From positions 1,488,001-1,552,000 of the forward strand of contig NZ_CP143542.1 in the NCBI RefSeq assembly GCF_046237605.1: a stretch of 64,000 bases of DNA. The letters run 5' to 3'. Below the pieces are notes generated by a model. It was not told where the DNA came from, ran no database searches, and was given only the letters and a program-made list of their open reading frames with translations. Positions 7,924-16,304 of this stretch are shown in pieces (positions within the stretch are counted from its first letter, which is position 1; each line of letters begins with the position of its first letter). The translations under genes and the position numbers were made by a program. This DNA comes from Paraperibacillus marinus. GTDB lineage: Bacteria; Bacillota; Bacilli; Bacillales; DSM-1321.

Positions 7924-8577
7924 ATGAAGAAAAAATCCATGATAACATTCACTCTACTAAAACATGTTAAAGAGAATTCTTCACTCTATTTATTCATCAC
8001 CATTTTGTTTCTTATGGGAGTCATCTTCGGAGCCATCATCGTAAACAGCTTGAACTTGAATCAGAAGGATGACCTATTCTATTATCTCTCGCAATTTTTC
8101 GGACAGGTTAAGCAGGGAAGGATTGACCACTCGGAAGGGATGTACTGGCAGACGGTCAATCATAATGTCAAGTATATCGGGCTTATCTGGATATTGGGCA
8201 TTTCGATCATCGGCCTGCCCATCATTCTGGTTCTATTGTTTCTGAAAGGGATGGTGGTCGGATTCACTGTAGGGTTCCTGGTGAATCAGATGGGCTTTAA
8301 CGGGTTTTTGCTGGCATTTGTCTCTATTTTCCCGCAAAACATATTCATAGTGCCGGTATTCATCCTGATAACAGCTATGGCACTCTCGCTGTCCATTAAA
8401 ATTATCCGGAGGCTGTTCATGAAACAGCTGAGGGATCCGCTGAAGCCGGTCATCATTAAGTACTTCCTGTCCTTCACCTGTGCGGTGGCTGTCTTACTTG
8501 CGGCGGGAGCGATTGAAACCTATCTGTCCCCGCAGCTTATGAAAAATGTGGTCAGCCTGGTGGGGAATGAAAAATAG
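7924..8577 (+). CDS. spoIIM: Stage II sporulation protein M
   Basis: A 217-residue membrane protein with about five transmembrane segments; the first (residues 23-45) is followed by an external loop and later segments begin near 87, 110, 133 and 180. SpoIIM is a mother-cell component of the SpoIIDMP complex that drives septal peptidoglycan remodelling and forespore engulfment. Position before fur matches the B. subtilis order. A GGGGGGAAG site precedes the ATG, and a sigma-E promoter lies 30 bases upstream. Confidence 0.93.
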   Translation: MKKKSMITFTLLKHVKENSSLYLFITILFLMGVIFGAIIVNSLNLNQKDDLFYYLSQFFGQVKQGRIDHSEGMYWQTVNHNVKYIGLIWILGISIIGLPIILVLLFLKGMVVGFTVGFLVNQMGFNGFLLAFVSIFPQNIFIVPVFILITAMALSLSIKIIRRLFMKQLRDPLKPVIIKYFLSFTCAVAVLLAAGAIETYLSPQLMKNVVSLVGNEK

Positions 8578-8584
8578 ATCCAAA

Positions 8585-8599
8585 TTATAATAATTCTAA
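8585..8599 (+). promoter_or_regulatory. PerR/Fur-type box 1 upstream of fur
   Basis: TTATAATAATTCTAA matches 14 of 15 positions of the PerR box TTATAATnATTATAA. Part of a long AT-rich leader with a second box. Confidence 0.6.
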
Positions 8600-8626
8600 A
8601 TAATTATAAATAATTGAAGAGCTTAT

Positions 8627-8641
8627 TTATAATAATTATAT
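8627..8641 (+). promoter_or_regulatory. PerR/Fur-type box 2 abutting the fur -35
   Basis: TTATAATAATTATAT matches 14 of 15 positions of the PerR consensus and ends two bases before the -35 hexamer, a repressing position. B. subtilis fur is known to be PerR-controlled. Confidence 0.65.
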
Positions 8642-8642
8642 T

Positions 8643-8670
8643 TTGACACTCCTCTTTCATTTGATATAAT
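8643..8670 (+). promoter_or_regulatory. Sigma-A promoter of fur
   Basis: TTGACA, 16 bases, TATAAT: consensus hexamers 33 bases before the fur start codon. Confidence 0.85.
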
Positions 8671-8702
8671 AAAAAAGACAGCGGCGAGGGAGGGGAAAAG
8701 CT

Positions 8703-9185
8703 ATGGAAAGCAGGATTGAACGAATAAAAAAACTGTTGCACTCGTCCAGTTATAAGTTAACACCTCAAAGAGAAGCTACCGTCCGGGTTTTGCTTGAAAA
8801 CGAAGAGGATCATTTAAGTGCAGAAGATGTATACCTCCTAGTGAAAGAAAAATCGCCAGAGATCGGATTAGCCACTGTATACCGTACACTGGAACTATTA
8901 ACTGAGCTTAAAATTGTCGATAAAATAAATTTTGGTGATGGAGTTTCCCGCTATGATCTGAGGCAGGAAGGGGCCGCCCACTTCCATCATCATTTAGTAT
9001 GCATAGAATGCGGTGCCGTTGATGAGATACAGGAAGACCTCCTCGAGGACGTTGAGGAAGTGGTTGAACGCAATTGGCACTTCAAAATCAAGGACCACCG
9101 GTTAACCTTCCACGGCATCTGCCATAGATGCCAGGCGAAGCATGAAAATAAAGATGACAGCACACCAGCCATAAACCTTACATAA
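8703..9185 (+). CDS. fur: Ferric uptake regulator Fur
   Basis: A 160-residue Fur-family repressor with an N-terminal winged helix (about residues 10-85; KLTPQREATVRVL and GLATVYRTLELL). The C-terminal metal-binding half has HFHHHLVCIECG and a second CxxC, HGICHRCQAKHE, forming the structural zinc site. It lies between spoIIM and yqzK, which is the fur locus rather than perR or zur. It represses iron uptake genes with Fe(II) as corepressor. GGGAGGGG precedes the ATG. A consensus promoter with two PerR-type boxes lies upstream. Confidence 0.93.
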   Translation: MESRIERIKKLLHSSSYKLTPQREATVRVLLENEEDHLSAEDVYLLVKEKSPEIGLATVYRTLELLTELKIVDKINFGDGVSRYDLRQEGAAHFHHHLVCIECGAVDEIQEDLLEDVEEVVERNWHFKIKDHRLTFHGICHRCQAKHENKDDSTPAINLT

Positions 9186-9186
9186 G

Positions 9187-9213
9187 CCTTTTCCTCACAC
9201 GGAAAAGGTTTTT
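9187..9213 (+). terminator. Rho-independent terminator after fur
   Basis: CCTTTTCC and GGAAAAGG arms, six-base loop, then five T. Confidence 0.85.
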
Positions 9214-9312
9214 CGCATCCGCATAAGCCATGGGGTTCAGCCTCTATTTTATGTATAAAATTCAGCTCCCTGGGCATAGATTGAATTAGCTGAATAAATG
9301 GAGGGCTGTCCT

Positions 9313-9540
9313 ATGAAATACTCAGTCGATTTACTTTTCAATACGGCAAAGGTATTTTTATTATTTGTCAGTTTCACTGTCCTTTTTTATTTTGGGATGG
9401 TATGGCTGAATCAGGAATATGAGAATTATCATCGTTATGATGAACCAAAAGGGACGGCTGTCAAAGTGTCGGGCTCAGTCCATTCTGAGGGAGGGAGATG
9501 GATGGACCGGCTGCTGCTGTTCTATAAGAATGGAGAGTAA
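9313..9540 (+). CDS. yqzK: YqzK family protein (DUF4227)
   Basis: A 75-residue protein with one transmembrane segment (about residues 10-31, VFLLFVSFTVLFYFGMVW) and a polar C-terminus with RYDEPKGTAVKV. The ATG at 9313 is chosen because GGAGG lies eight bases upstream; an earlier in-frame ATG at 9298 overlaps that site. Same position as YqzK in B. subtilis, five bases before xerD, so the two are probably co-transcribed. Function unknown. Confidence 0.85.
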   Translation: MKYSVDLLFNTAKVFLLFVSFTVLFYFGMVWLNQEYENYHRYDEPKGTAVKVSGSVHSEGGRWMDRLLLFYKNGE

Positions 9541-9545
9541 AAAGC

Positions 9546-10436
9546 ATGCAGGACCAGATAAAAGATTTTCTTCATTTCCTGACCGTAGAAAAAGGCCTGT
9601 CTAAGAATACGACAGTCTCCTATGAACGGGACCTCAAATCTTATATGAAGTATTTAGTCAATGTTGAACAGATTGGGGATTGGAATGACTGTCAGCGCGC
9701 CAATATTGTCCACTTTCTCTCTTTCCTGAAAGGACAGGGGAAGTCGTCGAAAACATTGGCCCGCCATGTAGCTTCCATTCGTTCCTTCCATCAGTTCCTG
9801 CTGCGTGAAAAAGTGTCGGGGCATGATCCTTCCGTCCATATAGAGAGCCCACAGCTTGAAAGAAGCCTCCCGAAGGTCTTGAGCATGGAAGAGGTGGAGG
9901 CACTGCTCGAAGCACCGGAAACCAATTCTCCCCTTGGCCTCAGGGACAAAGCAATGCTCGAGGTCCTGTACGCAACCGGTATGCGGGTCAGTGAGCTCAT
10001 TTCGCTTGAGCTGACAGATGTACATACAGATATGGGGTTTGTCCGCTGCGTCGGCAAGGGCAGCAAGGAAAGGATCATTCCAATTGGACAGGCTGCCCTG
10101 TCGGCTATAGAGGATTATCTGAATAAGGGCAGGGATGTTCTTATGAAAAAGAACCGGAATGACTTTCTGTTCCTTAATCATCACGGCAATAGGCTGACAC
10201 GGCAGGGATATTGGAAAATCCTCAAGAAACTGGCAGAGGAAGCCAGGATTGAAAAGGAACTGACTCCGCATACACTCAGGCATTCATTTGCCACGCACCT
10301 GCTTATGAACGGTGCAGATTTAAGGGCAGTCCAGGAAATGCTTGGACATGCGGATATTTCGACCACCCAGATATACACGCATGTTACAAATGTGAGATTA
10401 AAAGAGGTATATACCAAATTCCATCCGAGGGCATGA
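9546..10436 (+). CDS. xerD: Site-specific tyrosine recombinase XerD
   Basis: A 296-residue tyrosine recombinase. The N-terminal SAM-like core-binding domain covers about residues 1-90 and the catalytic domain about 110-290. Active residues are visible as Arg147, Lys171, His242, Arg245, His268 and the nucleophile Tyr277 (QIYTHV). With CodV/XerC it resolves chromosome dimers at dif during division. Length and position (yqzK-xerD-drm) match B. subtilis ripX/xerD, and no integron or phage features surround it. Confidence 0.95.
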   Translation: MQDQIKDFLHFLTVEKGLSKNTTVSYERDLKSYMKYLVNVEQIGDWNDCQRANIVHFLSFLKGQGKSSKTLARHVASIRSFHQFLLREKVSGHDPSVHIESPQLERSLPKVLSMEEVEALLEAPETNSPLGLRDKAMLEVLYATGMRVSELISLELTDVHTDMGFVRCVGKGSKERIIPIGQAALSAIEDYLNKGRDVLMKKNRNDFLFLNHHGNRLTRQGYWKILKKLAEEARIEKELTPHTLRHSFATHLLMNGADLRAVQEMLGHADISTTQIYTHVTNVRLKEVYTKFHPRA

Positions 10437-10450
10437 CTTCCTCCGGATAA

Positions 10451-10478
10451 GCGGCCATTAGAAAATGGCTGCTTTTTT
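10451..10478 (+). terminator. Rho-independent terminator after xerD
   Basis: GCGGCCATT and AATGGCTGC arms with AGAA loop, followed by six T. Confidence 0.85.
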
Positions 10479-10551
10479 CGTGGTCTGGCAGGTTTTTGTG
10501 AACAGGAATCGAACAAATAAAGAATAAGGGAAGAGTTTTAATAGATTTTCA

Positions 10552-10579
10552 TTGTGATAAACAGTCACCTTCGTATAAA
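10552..10579 (+). promoter_or_regulatory. Candidate sigma-A promoter of drm-punA-pdp
   Basis: TTGTGA, 16 bases, TATAAA. An alternative is TTGTCA (10586) with TAAATG 17 bases on. A further TATAAT at 10663 lacks a good -35. Confidence 0.45.
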
Positions 10580-10585
10580 ATGAGG

Positions 10586-10603
10586 TTGTCAGACTTCTGA
10601 CGA
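10586..10603 (+). promoter_or_regulatory. Palindromic operator candidate upstream of drm
   Basis: TTGTCAGA-CT-TCTGACGA is an 18-bp palindrome with one mismatch, just downstream of the first candidate -10 and about 90 bases before the drm start. The position suits a repressor. Confidence 0.5.
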
Positions 10604-10689
10604 ATACATAAATGAATCCGGTTAATTTATGAGCATGCGGGTAACATAACAGTATTTACGCTTATAATTAATAGTTGGAGGAGAAATAT

Positions 10690-11889
10690 ATGGAGAAGAG
10701 TAAACGCTTTAATAGGGTTTTTTTGATCGTAATGGATTCGGTGGGAATCGGTGAAGCACCCGATGCTGCAAAATTTGGTGATGAAGGCGCCGATACCATC
10801 GGGCATATAGCGGAACGGATGGACGGTCTCCACATGCCGGTAATGGGGAGCATGGGACTCGCCAATATCCGGCCGATCAAAGGAATAGATGCAGCCCAAA
10901 CTCCGCTTGCTTACTTTGGGAAAATGCAGGAAGCTTCTAACGGAAAAGACACCATGACAGGACACTGGGAGATCATGGGCCTCAATATACAAACTCCATT
11001 CCAGGTGTTTCCTGACGGCTTTCCCGACACTCTGATTTTGGAGCTTGAGAAGAGGACAGGAAGAAAAATAATCGGCAATAAGCCTGCAAGCGGAACAGAG
11101 ATCCTGGATGAGCTGGGCAGGGAGCATATGGAAACAGGGGCGCTGATTGTTTATACATCTGCGGATTCCGTACTTCAGATTGCAGCGCATGAAGAAATTG
11201 TACCGCTTGAGGAGCTTTATCATATTTGTAAAATAGCCCGTGAGATGACGATGAATGATGAGTTTATGGTTGGAAGGATCATTGCAAGGCCGTTTATTGG
11301 TGAGGCAGGAAGCTTTAAAAGAACGCCGAACCGCCATGACTATGCCCTGAAGCCATTTGGCCGTACAGTCATGAATGAATTGAAGGATGCCGGCCTGGAT
11401 GTCATTTCTATCGGAAAAATCTCAGATATCTATGATGGCGAGGGAATCACCGATTCGTTGCGGACAACTTCCAATATGGATGGAATGGACAAGCTGAACC
11501 AGACCCTCGATATGGATTTCACAGGGATAAGCTTTTTAAATCTGGTTGACTTTGATGCTGCTTTCGGCCACAGAAGGGACCCGATCGGCTATGGGGAAGC
11601 ACTTCAGGAATTTGATGCAAGACTTGAGGAAGTGCTTGATAAGCTGAAGGAAGACGATTTATTGATCATTACGGCTGATCACGGGAACGACCCGGTTCAT
11701 CACGGAACGGACCATACCCGGGAGTTCGTGCCATTGATTGTATATTCCAAGCAGTTTGAGGCCGGAAGGGAACTGCCGCTTAGAAACACTTTCGCGGATA
11801 TAGGCGCTTCGATTGCAGAAAACTTCGGGGTAAGTATGCCGGAGCATGGAACCAGCTTCATGGCAGAATTAAAGGGGAAGGTGGAATAA
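10690..11889 (+). CDS. drm: Phosphopentomutase
   Basis: A 399-residue alkaline-phosphatase superfamily enzyme interconverting (deoxy)ribose 1-phosphate and 5-phosphate. It has the N-terminal metal site VFLIVMDSVGIGEAPD, then DTMTGHWE with the catalytic threonine, and the C-terminal metal ligands ITADHGNDP and GTDHTREFVPL. The ATG at 10690 has GGAGGAG seven bases upstream; the earlier ATG at 10675 overlaps that site. First gene of a salvage operon with punA and pdp, supplying pentose phosphates from nucleosides. Confidence 0.95.
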   Translation: MEKSKRFNRVFLIVMDSVGIGEAPDAAKFGDEGADTIGHIAERMDGLHMPVMGSMGLANIRPIKGIDAAQTPLAYFGKMQEASNGKDTMTGHWEIMGLNIQTPFQVFPDGFPDTLILELEKRTGRKIIGNKPASGTEILDELGREHMETGALIVYTSADSVLQIAAHEEIVPLEELYHICKIAREMTMNDEFMVGRIIARPFIGEAGSFKRTPNRHDYALKPFGRTVMNELKDAGLDVISIGKISDIYDGEGITDSLRTTSNMDGMDKLNQTLDMDFTGISFLNLVDFDAAFGHRRDPIGYGEALQEFDARLEEVLDKLKEDDLLIITADHGNDPVHHGTDHTREFVPLIVYSKQFEAGRELPLRNTFADIGASIAENFGVSMPEHGTSFMAELKGKVE

Positions 11890-11891
11890 TC

Positions 11892-12707
11892 ATGTATGAG
11901 AAAATCAATCAAGCAGCAGATTATTTAAAGGAAAAACTTTCAGGCACACCTGAAATCGGCTTAATACTTGGTTCGGGGCTTGGCGTCCTGGCAGATGAGA
12001 TTGAAGATGCCGTGAAAATTCCTTATGGGGAAATCCCTAACTTCCCGGTTTCTACCGTGGAAGGCCATGCCGGGCAGCTGGTCTCTGGCACACTTTCTGG
12101 CAAGAAGGTCATCGCCATGCAGGGCAGGTTCCACTTTTATGAGGGCTATGACATGGGCCAGGTGACGTTCCCGGTCAGAGTCATGAAGCTGCTTGGTGTA
12201 GACAAAATGATCGTGACAAATGCTGCTGGCGGAGTGAATCAGGACCTGAGTGCCGGAGATTTAATGATCATAACGGATCATATCAATTTCACCGGGACAA
12301 GTCCGCTGATTGGCCCAAATGATGCCGAATTTGGGGTAAGATTCCCTGATATGTCTGAAGCTTATTCCAAGGAATATCAGGAAGTGGCTAAAAAGGCAGC
12401 AGAAGCACTGAATATACCAATTAAAGAAGGCGTCTACCTTGGATTGTCAGGACCAGCTTATGAAACTCCTGCCGAAGTGCGGATGGTGAGGACCCTCGGC
12501 GGAGATGCTGTCGGCATGTCTACGGTACCTGAAGTCATCATTGCACGCCATTCGGGCATATCGGTCCTCGGGATTTCCTGCATAACCAATATGGCTGCGG
12601 GCATCCTGAATCAGCCGCTTTCACATGACGAAGTAATTGAAACCACTGAAAAAGTAAAAGCTGATTTTCTGAGCCTGATCAAAACAATAGTAAAAGAACT
12701 TTCATAA
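11892..12707 (+). CDS. punA: Purine-nucleoside phosphorylase
   Basis: A 271-residue trimeric-type purine nucleoside phosphorylase that splits inosine or guanosine into base and ribose 1-phosphate. GLILGSGLGVLADEI is the phosphate loop. MQGRFHFYEGYDM and VTNAAGGVNQDLSAGDLM form the family signature, and GLSGPAYETPAEVRM is the base pocket region with MSTVPEV. It starts two bases after drm ends, so it is in the same operon. Equivalent to B. subtilis pupG. Confidence 0.95.
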   Translation: MYEKINQAADYLKEKLSGTPEIGLILGSGLGVLADEIEDAVKIPYGEIPNFPVSTVEGHAGQLVSGTLSGKKVIAMQGRFHFYEGYDMGQVTFPVRVMKLLGVDKMIVTNAAGGVNQDLSAGDLMIITDHINFTGTSPLIGPNDAEFGVRFPDMSEAYSKEYQEVAKKAAEALNIPIKEGVYLGLSGPAYETPAEVRMVRTLGGDAVGMSTVPEVIIARHSGISVLGISCITNMAAGILNQPLSHDEVIETTEKVKADFLSLIKTIVKELS

Positions 12708-12746
12708 TACTTGTATTAGAGAAAATAAACTGAAGCGGTGATAAAG

Positions 12747-14051
12747 ATGAGAATGGTAGACTTAATTGAGAAAAAGAGAAACGGTGAAGAGCTCTCAAAT
12801 GAGGAAATAAAGTTCATCATAAAAGGATACACGGATGGATCGATTCCGGATTATCAGATGAGTGCTTTATCCATGGCGATTTATTTCAAGGACATGACCG
12901 GGCAGGAACGTGCCGATCTTACCATGGCCATGGTTGAATCGGGAGACCAGATCGATTTGAAGGGAATTAAGGGTGTTAAAGTGGATAAGCATAGCACAGG
13001 CGGAGTAGGAGATACAACTACCCTGGTGCTTGGACCTCTTGTCGCTGCTCTTGGGGTGCCGGTGGCAAAAATGTCCGGCCGCGGCCTTGGACATACTGGC
13101 GGAACGATCGACAAGCTTGAATCTGTAGCTGGTTTCCACGTGGAAATTGAAAATAAGGAATTCATTGAACTTGTAAATAAAAATTCAATCGCAGTCATCG
13201 GGCAGAGCGGCAATCTTACTCCAGCGGACAAAAAGTTATATGCGCTCCGCGATGTAACCGCCACTGTTGACAGCATCCCGCTGATTGCCAGTTCCATCAT
13301 GAGCAAGAAGATTGCGGCCGGAGCGGACGCCATCGTACTTGATGTTAAGACTGGTGCCGGAGCCTTCATGAAAACGATTGAAGATTCCAGGGCACTTGCC
13401 GGTGCCATGGTCGGAATCGGCAATAACGTAGGCCGCAAAACCATGGCTGTCATTTCAGACATGAGCCAGCCGCTTGGGTTTGCCATCGGGAACGCGCTTG
13501 AAGTGAAAGAAGCGATTGATACCTTGAAAGGTGAAGGTCCTGAAGATTTAACAGAACTGTGCCTGGCGCTGGGAAGCCACATGGTGCTTCTGGCCGGTAA
13601 GGCAGATACCCTTGAAAATGCACGGAATCAATTGCTTGCAGCCATGAAGGATGGCTCTGCACTTGAAACCTTCAAGACATTCCTTGCTTCCCAGGGAGGG
13701 GACGCTTCTGTAGTCGATAATCCGGACAAACTTCCGCAGGCAAGCTTCAAGATTGAAGTGGCTGCAGAGGAAGATGGATATGTTTCCGAGATGACCGCTG
13801 ATGAAATCGGTACGGCAGCCATGCTGCTTGGTGCGGGGAGAGCGACTAAGGAATCAGAAATCGACCTGGCAGTGGGCCTTATGCTTAATAAAAAAATTGG
13901 TGATGAAGTGAAAAAGGGAGATTCACTTGTTACCATTTACAGCAATACAGAAGATGTTGAAAAAGTAAAAGGAATTCTGCTTGAAAACATCAAGCTTTCA
14001 GCGAACCCGGTACCTAAGCCAACCTTGATTTACGAAGAAATTACCCAATAA
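12747..14051 (+). CDS. pdp: Pyrimidine-nucleoside phosphorylase
   Basis: A 434-residue thymidine/pyrimidine phosphorylase family protein acting on uridine, thymidine and deoxyuridine. The signature GRGLGHTGGTIDKLES is intact, as is the phosphate-binding KHSTGGVGD. The ATG at 12747 is chosen because GGTGAT lies five to six bases upstream; an in-frame GTG at 12738 overlaps that site. In B. subtilis pdp is in the dra-nupC operon; here it follows drm-punA and completes a purine plus pyrimidine salvage operon. Confidence 0.93.
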   Translation: MRMVDLIEKKRNGEELSNEEIKFIIKGYTDGSIPDYQMSALSMAIYFKDMTGQERADLTMAMVESGDQIDLKGIKGVKVDKHSTGGVGDTTTLVLGPLVAALGVPVAKMSGRGLGHTGGTIDKLESVAGFHVEIENKEFIELVNKNSIAVIGQSGNLTPADKKLYALRDVTATVDSIPLIASSIMSKKIAAGADAIVLDVKTGAGAFMKTIEDSRALAGAMVGIGNNVGRKTMAVISDMSQPLGFAIGNALEVKEAIDTLKGEGPEDLTELCLALGSHMVLLAGKADTLENARNQLLAAMKDGSALETFKTFLASQGGDASVVDNPDKLPQASFKIEVAAEEDGYVSEMTADEIGTAAMLLGAGRATKESEIDLAVGLMLNKKIGDEVKKGDSLVTIYSNTEDVEKVKGILLENIKLSANPVPKPTLIYEEITQ

Positions 14052-14079
14052 CCTATCAAGACTGGCGGATAGGCCAGAA

Positions 14080-14112
14080 AAGCCCGCTCTTCAAACGAAG
14101 AGCGGCTTTTTT
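14080..14112 (+). terminator. Rho-independent terminator after pdp
   Basis: A long stem AAGCCCGCTCTTC / GAAGAGCGGCTT with AAAC loop, ending in six T. Confidence 0.9.
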
Positions 14113-14128
14113 ATTTCCCGGGCATTCT

Positions 14129-14157
14129 GTATAAAACGGCGGGAATTGGACAAAATG
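14129..14157 (+). promoter_or_regulatory. Sigma-F promoter of dacF
   Basis: GTATA (14129-14133), 14 bases, GGACAAAATG (14148-14157) fits the sigma-F pattern GYWTA...GGNRANANTW. dacF is a forespore gene under sigma-F in B. subtilis and leads into spoIIA, so this could feed back onto sigF. Confidence 0.6.
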
Positions 14158-14202
14158 ATGGCTGTTAGTAAACTTTGGAAGAAGATGTAGGAGGGTTTCT
14201 CG

Positions 14203-15369
14203 ATGAGACGGCTGTTGACAGTGACAATATTATTCTTTGTATCACTAGGGTTCGGCCTGCCGCAGGCATTTGCGGAAGGTTCCACAGATGAGCTTGCGAA
14301 GAATGCGAAGTCTGCTATTTTGATTGAGCGTGATACCGGCAGGATTCTATATAACAAGGACGCACATGTAAAACTGCCACCTGCAAGCATGACAAAAATC
14401 ATGACCATGCTGCTGATTATGGAATCCATAGATAAAGGAAAACTGGGACTGAAAGAAAAGGTCAGGACAAGTGATTATGCCGCTTCTATGGGAGGCTCCC
14501 AAATATTCCTGGAACCTGGAGAAGAAATGACGGCAGAACAGATGCTGAAGGGCATTGCCATCGGCTCCGGCAATGATGCAGCGGTGGCCATGGCAGAGAG
14601 AGTGGCCGGCTCAGAGGAAGCGTTTGTCAAGATGATGAATGCGAAGGCTAAGGAATTGGGGCTGAAGCATACCCAATTTCAGAATACAACCGGACTGCCT
14701 GAACAGGGGCACTACAGCACCGCCTATGATATGGCCATGATGGCAAAAGAGCTTCTTAAATATGATTCCAAAATAACTAGATTTACAGGCACATACGAGG
14801 ATTATCTGCGTGAAGATACCGATAAAAAATTTTGGCTGGTTAATACAAACCGGCTGGTCAAATTCTATCCTGGGGTAGACGGTTTAAAAACCGGTTTCAC
14901 GCATGAAGCCAAATACTGCCTGACAGCAACGGCCAAGAAAAACAATATGCGTGTTATTGCCGTGATCTTGGGCGCTCCTACACCAAAAGAACGAAATGCC
15001 CAGATCACCAAAATGCTTGATTACGCTTTTGCCCATTACCAGACCCATCCTCTTTACAAGCGCGGCGAAAAGCTTACAGAAGCAGCAGTCAGCAAAGGGA
15101 GCAAGAATACTGTCGCCGGCGTTACAGGTGAGCCTATCTCTGTCTTAGCCAAGAAAGGCGAATCAAAAAAAGGGATTACCAAGAAAATTGTCATGGATGA
15201 AAATCTCAAAGCTCCGGTTAAAAAAGGGGACCGGATCGGCACCCTTCTTATCCAGAAGGACGGCAGGACCGTTTCCAGATCTTCTGTGGTCGCTGCTTCG
15301 ACAATTGACAAGGCAGGCTGGTGGAAGAGCTTTAAGCGGTCTTTCGGTATGTTTACGCGTACTGAATAG
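14203..15369 (+). CDS. dacF: Sporulation D-alanyl-D-alanine carboxypeptidase DacF
   Basis: A 388-residue low-molecular-weight penicillin-binding protein. A signal peptide (about residues 1-24, ending QAFA) precedes the active-site motifs: Ser62-x-x-Lys65 (SMTK), SGN at 122-124 and KTG at 229-231. The C-terminal beta-domain (about 275-360) ends in an amphipathic tail typical of membrane-attached PBP5-type enzymes. It trims the D-Ala of cortex or germ-cell-wall peptides in the forespore. Position directly before spoIIAA identifies it as dacF. Confidence 0.93.
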   Translation: MRRLLTVTILFFVSLGFGLPQAFAEGSTDELAKNAKSAILIERDTGRILYNKDAHVKLPPASMTKIMTMLLIMESIDKGKLGLKEKVRTSDYAASMGGSQIFLEPGEEMTAEQMLKGIAIGSGNDAAVAMAERVAGSEEAFVKMMNAKAKELGLKHTQFQNTTGLPEQGHYSTAYDMAMMAKELLKYDSKITRFTGTYEDYLREDTDKKFWLVNTNRLVKFYPGVDGLKTGFTHEAKYCLTATAKKNNMRVIAVILGAPTPKERNAQITKMLDYAFAHYQTHPLYKRGEKLTEAAVSKGSKNTVAGVTGEPISVLAKKGESKKGITKKIVMDENLKAPVKKGDRIGTLLIQKDGRTVSRSSVVAASTIDKAGWWKSFKRSFGMFTRTE

Positions 15370-15438
15370 AACTCCCTGTCTAAAAATAGAATTTCAAGGC
15401 TAATTCAGATGAATGAACACTAGTTTTGTCACCCTTGA

Positions 15439-15465
15439 AGGAATACAGGAATGAAACCTAGAATT
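15439..15465 (+). promoter_or_regulatory. Sigma-H promoter of the spoIIA operon
   Basis: AGGAATA (15439-15445), 15 bases, GAATT (15461-15465) has the sigma-H spacing and core. The spoIIA operon is known to be sigma-H and Spo0A dependent. Confidence 0.75.
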
Positions 15466-15501
15466 GACTCACTATAAGACAGAGAAGGAGGCTGTAATAT
15501 A

Positions 15502-15852
15502 GTGAGTCTTTTCATGAACCTGGAAATAAAAGATGAAATCCTGTGCATCAGGCTCAGCGGAGAGCTGGATCATCACTCGGCTGAAGAGCTTAGGGAAAAG
15601 GCATCTGCCGTGATAGTGGAAAAGAATATAAAGCATATCATTATGAACCTCGAAGAATTATCTTTTATGGATAGTTCGGGCCTGGGGGTGGTCATGGGGC
15701 GGTATAAGCAGATCAAGCAAAAACAAGGTGAAATGATCGTCTGTGCCATTTCCCCGCCTGTAAAGCGGCTTTTTGAAATGTCCGGGTTGTTTAAGATTAT
15801 AAAACTGGAGCTATCAGAAGAAAATGCTTTACAAAGACTGGGGGTTGCTTAG
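15502..15852 (+). CDS. spoIIAA: Anti-sigma-F factor antagonist SpoIIAA
   Basis: A 116-residue STAS-domain protein. The phosphorylation site is Ser58 in LSFMDSSGLG. Unphosphorylated SpoIIAA binds SpoIIAB and releases sigma-F in the forespore. A GTG start at 15502 with AAGGAGG nine bases upstream gives an N-terminus MSL like B. subtilis; a later ATG at codon 5 lacks a ribosome site. It abuts spoIIAB with no gap. Confidence 0.95.
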   Translation: MSLFMNLEIKDEILCIRLSGELDHHSAEELREKASAVIVEKNIKHIIMNLEELSFMDSSGLGVVMGRYKQIKQKQGEMIVCAISPPVKRLFEMSGLFKIIKLELSEENALQRLGVA

Positions 15853-16293
15853 ATGAAAAATGAAATGAGCCTGCAATTTTCTGCGCTTAGCCAGAATGAA
15901 TCCTTTGCACGTGTAGCGGTGGCTTCATTCATCGCCCAGCTTGATCCGACACTTGATGAGCTGACTGAAATTAAGACAGTCGTATCAGAGGCCGTGACCA
16001 ATTCCATCATTCACGGATATGAAAATGATCCAACGGGGATGGTGTACATCTCAGTAACGATAGATGAAGACAGCGTGGAGCTGACAATCAGGGACGAAGG
16101 GCTCGGGATTGATGATGTGGAGGAGGCAAGGCAGCCCCTGTTCACAACGAAGCCCGATCTCGAACGCTCTGGCATGGGATTTACCATCATGGAAAACTTC
16201 ATGGATGAAATAAAAGTCATTTCTCATAGGGGCGAGGGAACCATAATCAGATTGAAAAAGCAATTATTGAAAAGTAATGCTTTTTGCAATTAA
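15853..16293 (+). CDS. spoIIAB: Anti-sigma-F factor and serine kinase SpoIIAB
   Basis: A 146-residue GHKL-type kinase. VVSEAVTNSIIHGYEN is the N box with the Mg-binding Asn, IRDEGLGIDD the G1 box, and GMGFTIMENFMDEI the G2/G3 region. It holds sigma-F inactive and phosphorylates SpoIIAA Ser58. The start follows the spoIIAA stop directly, indicating tight coupling and balanced stoichiometry. SpoIIAB ends 11 bases before the sigF start. Confidence 0.95.
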   Translation: MKNEMSLQFSALSQNESFARVAVASFIAQLDPTLDELTEIKTVVSEAVTNSIIHGYENDPTGMVYISVTIDEDSVELTIRDEGLGIDDVEEARQPLFTTKPDLERSGMGFTIMENFMDEIKVISHRGEGTIIRLKKQLLKSNAFCN

Positions 16294-16304
16294 GGAGACT
16301 TGCT

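Noticed and set aside
9546..10436. Phage or integron integrase
   Set aside because: Length, active-site spacing and the yqzK-xerD-drm order identify the housekeeping XerD.
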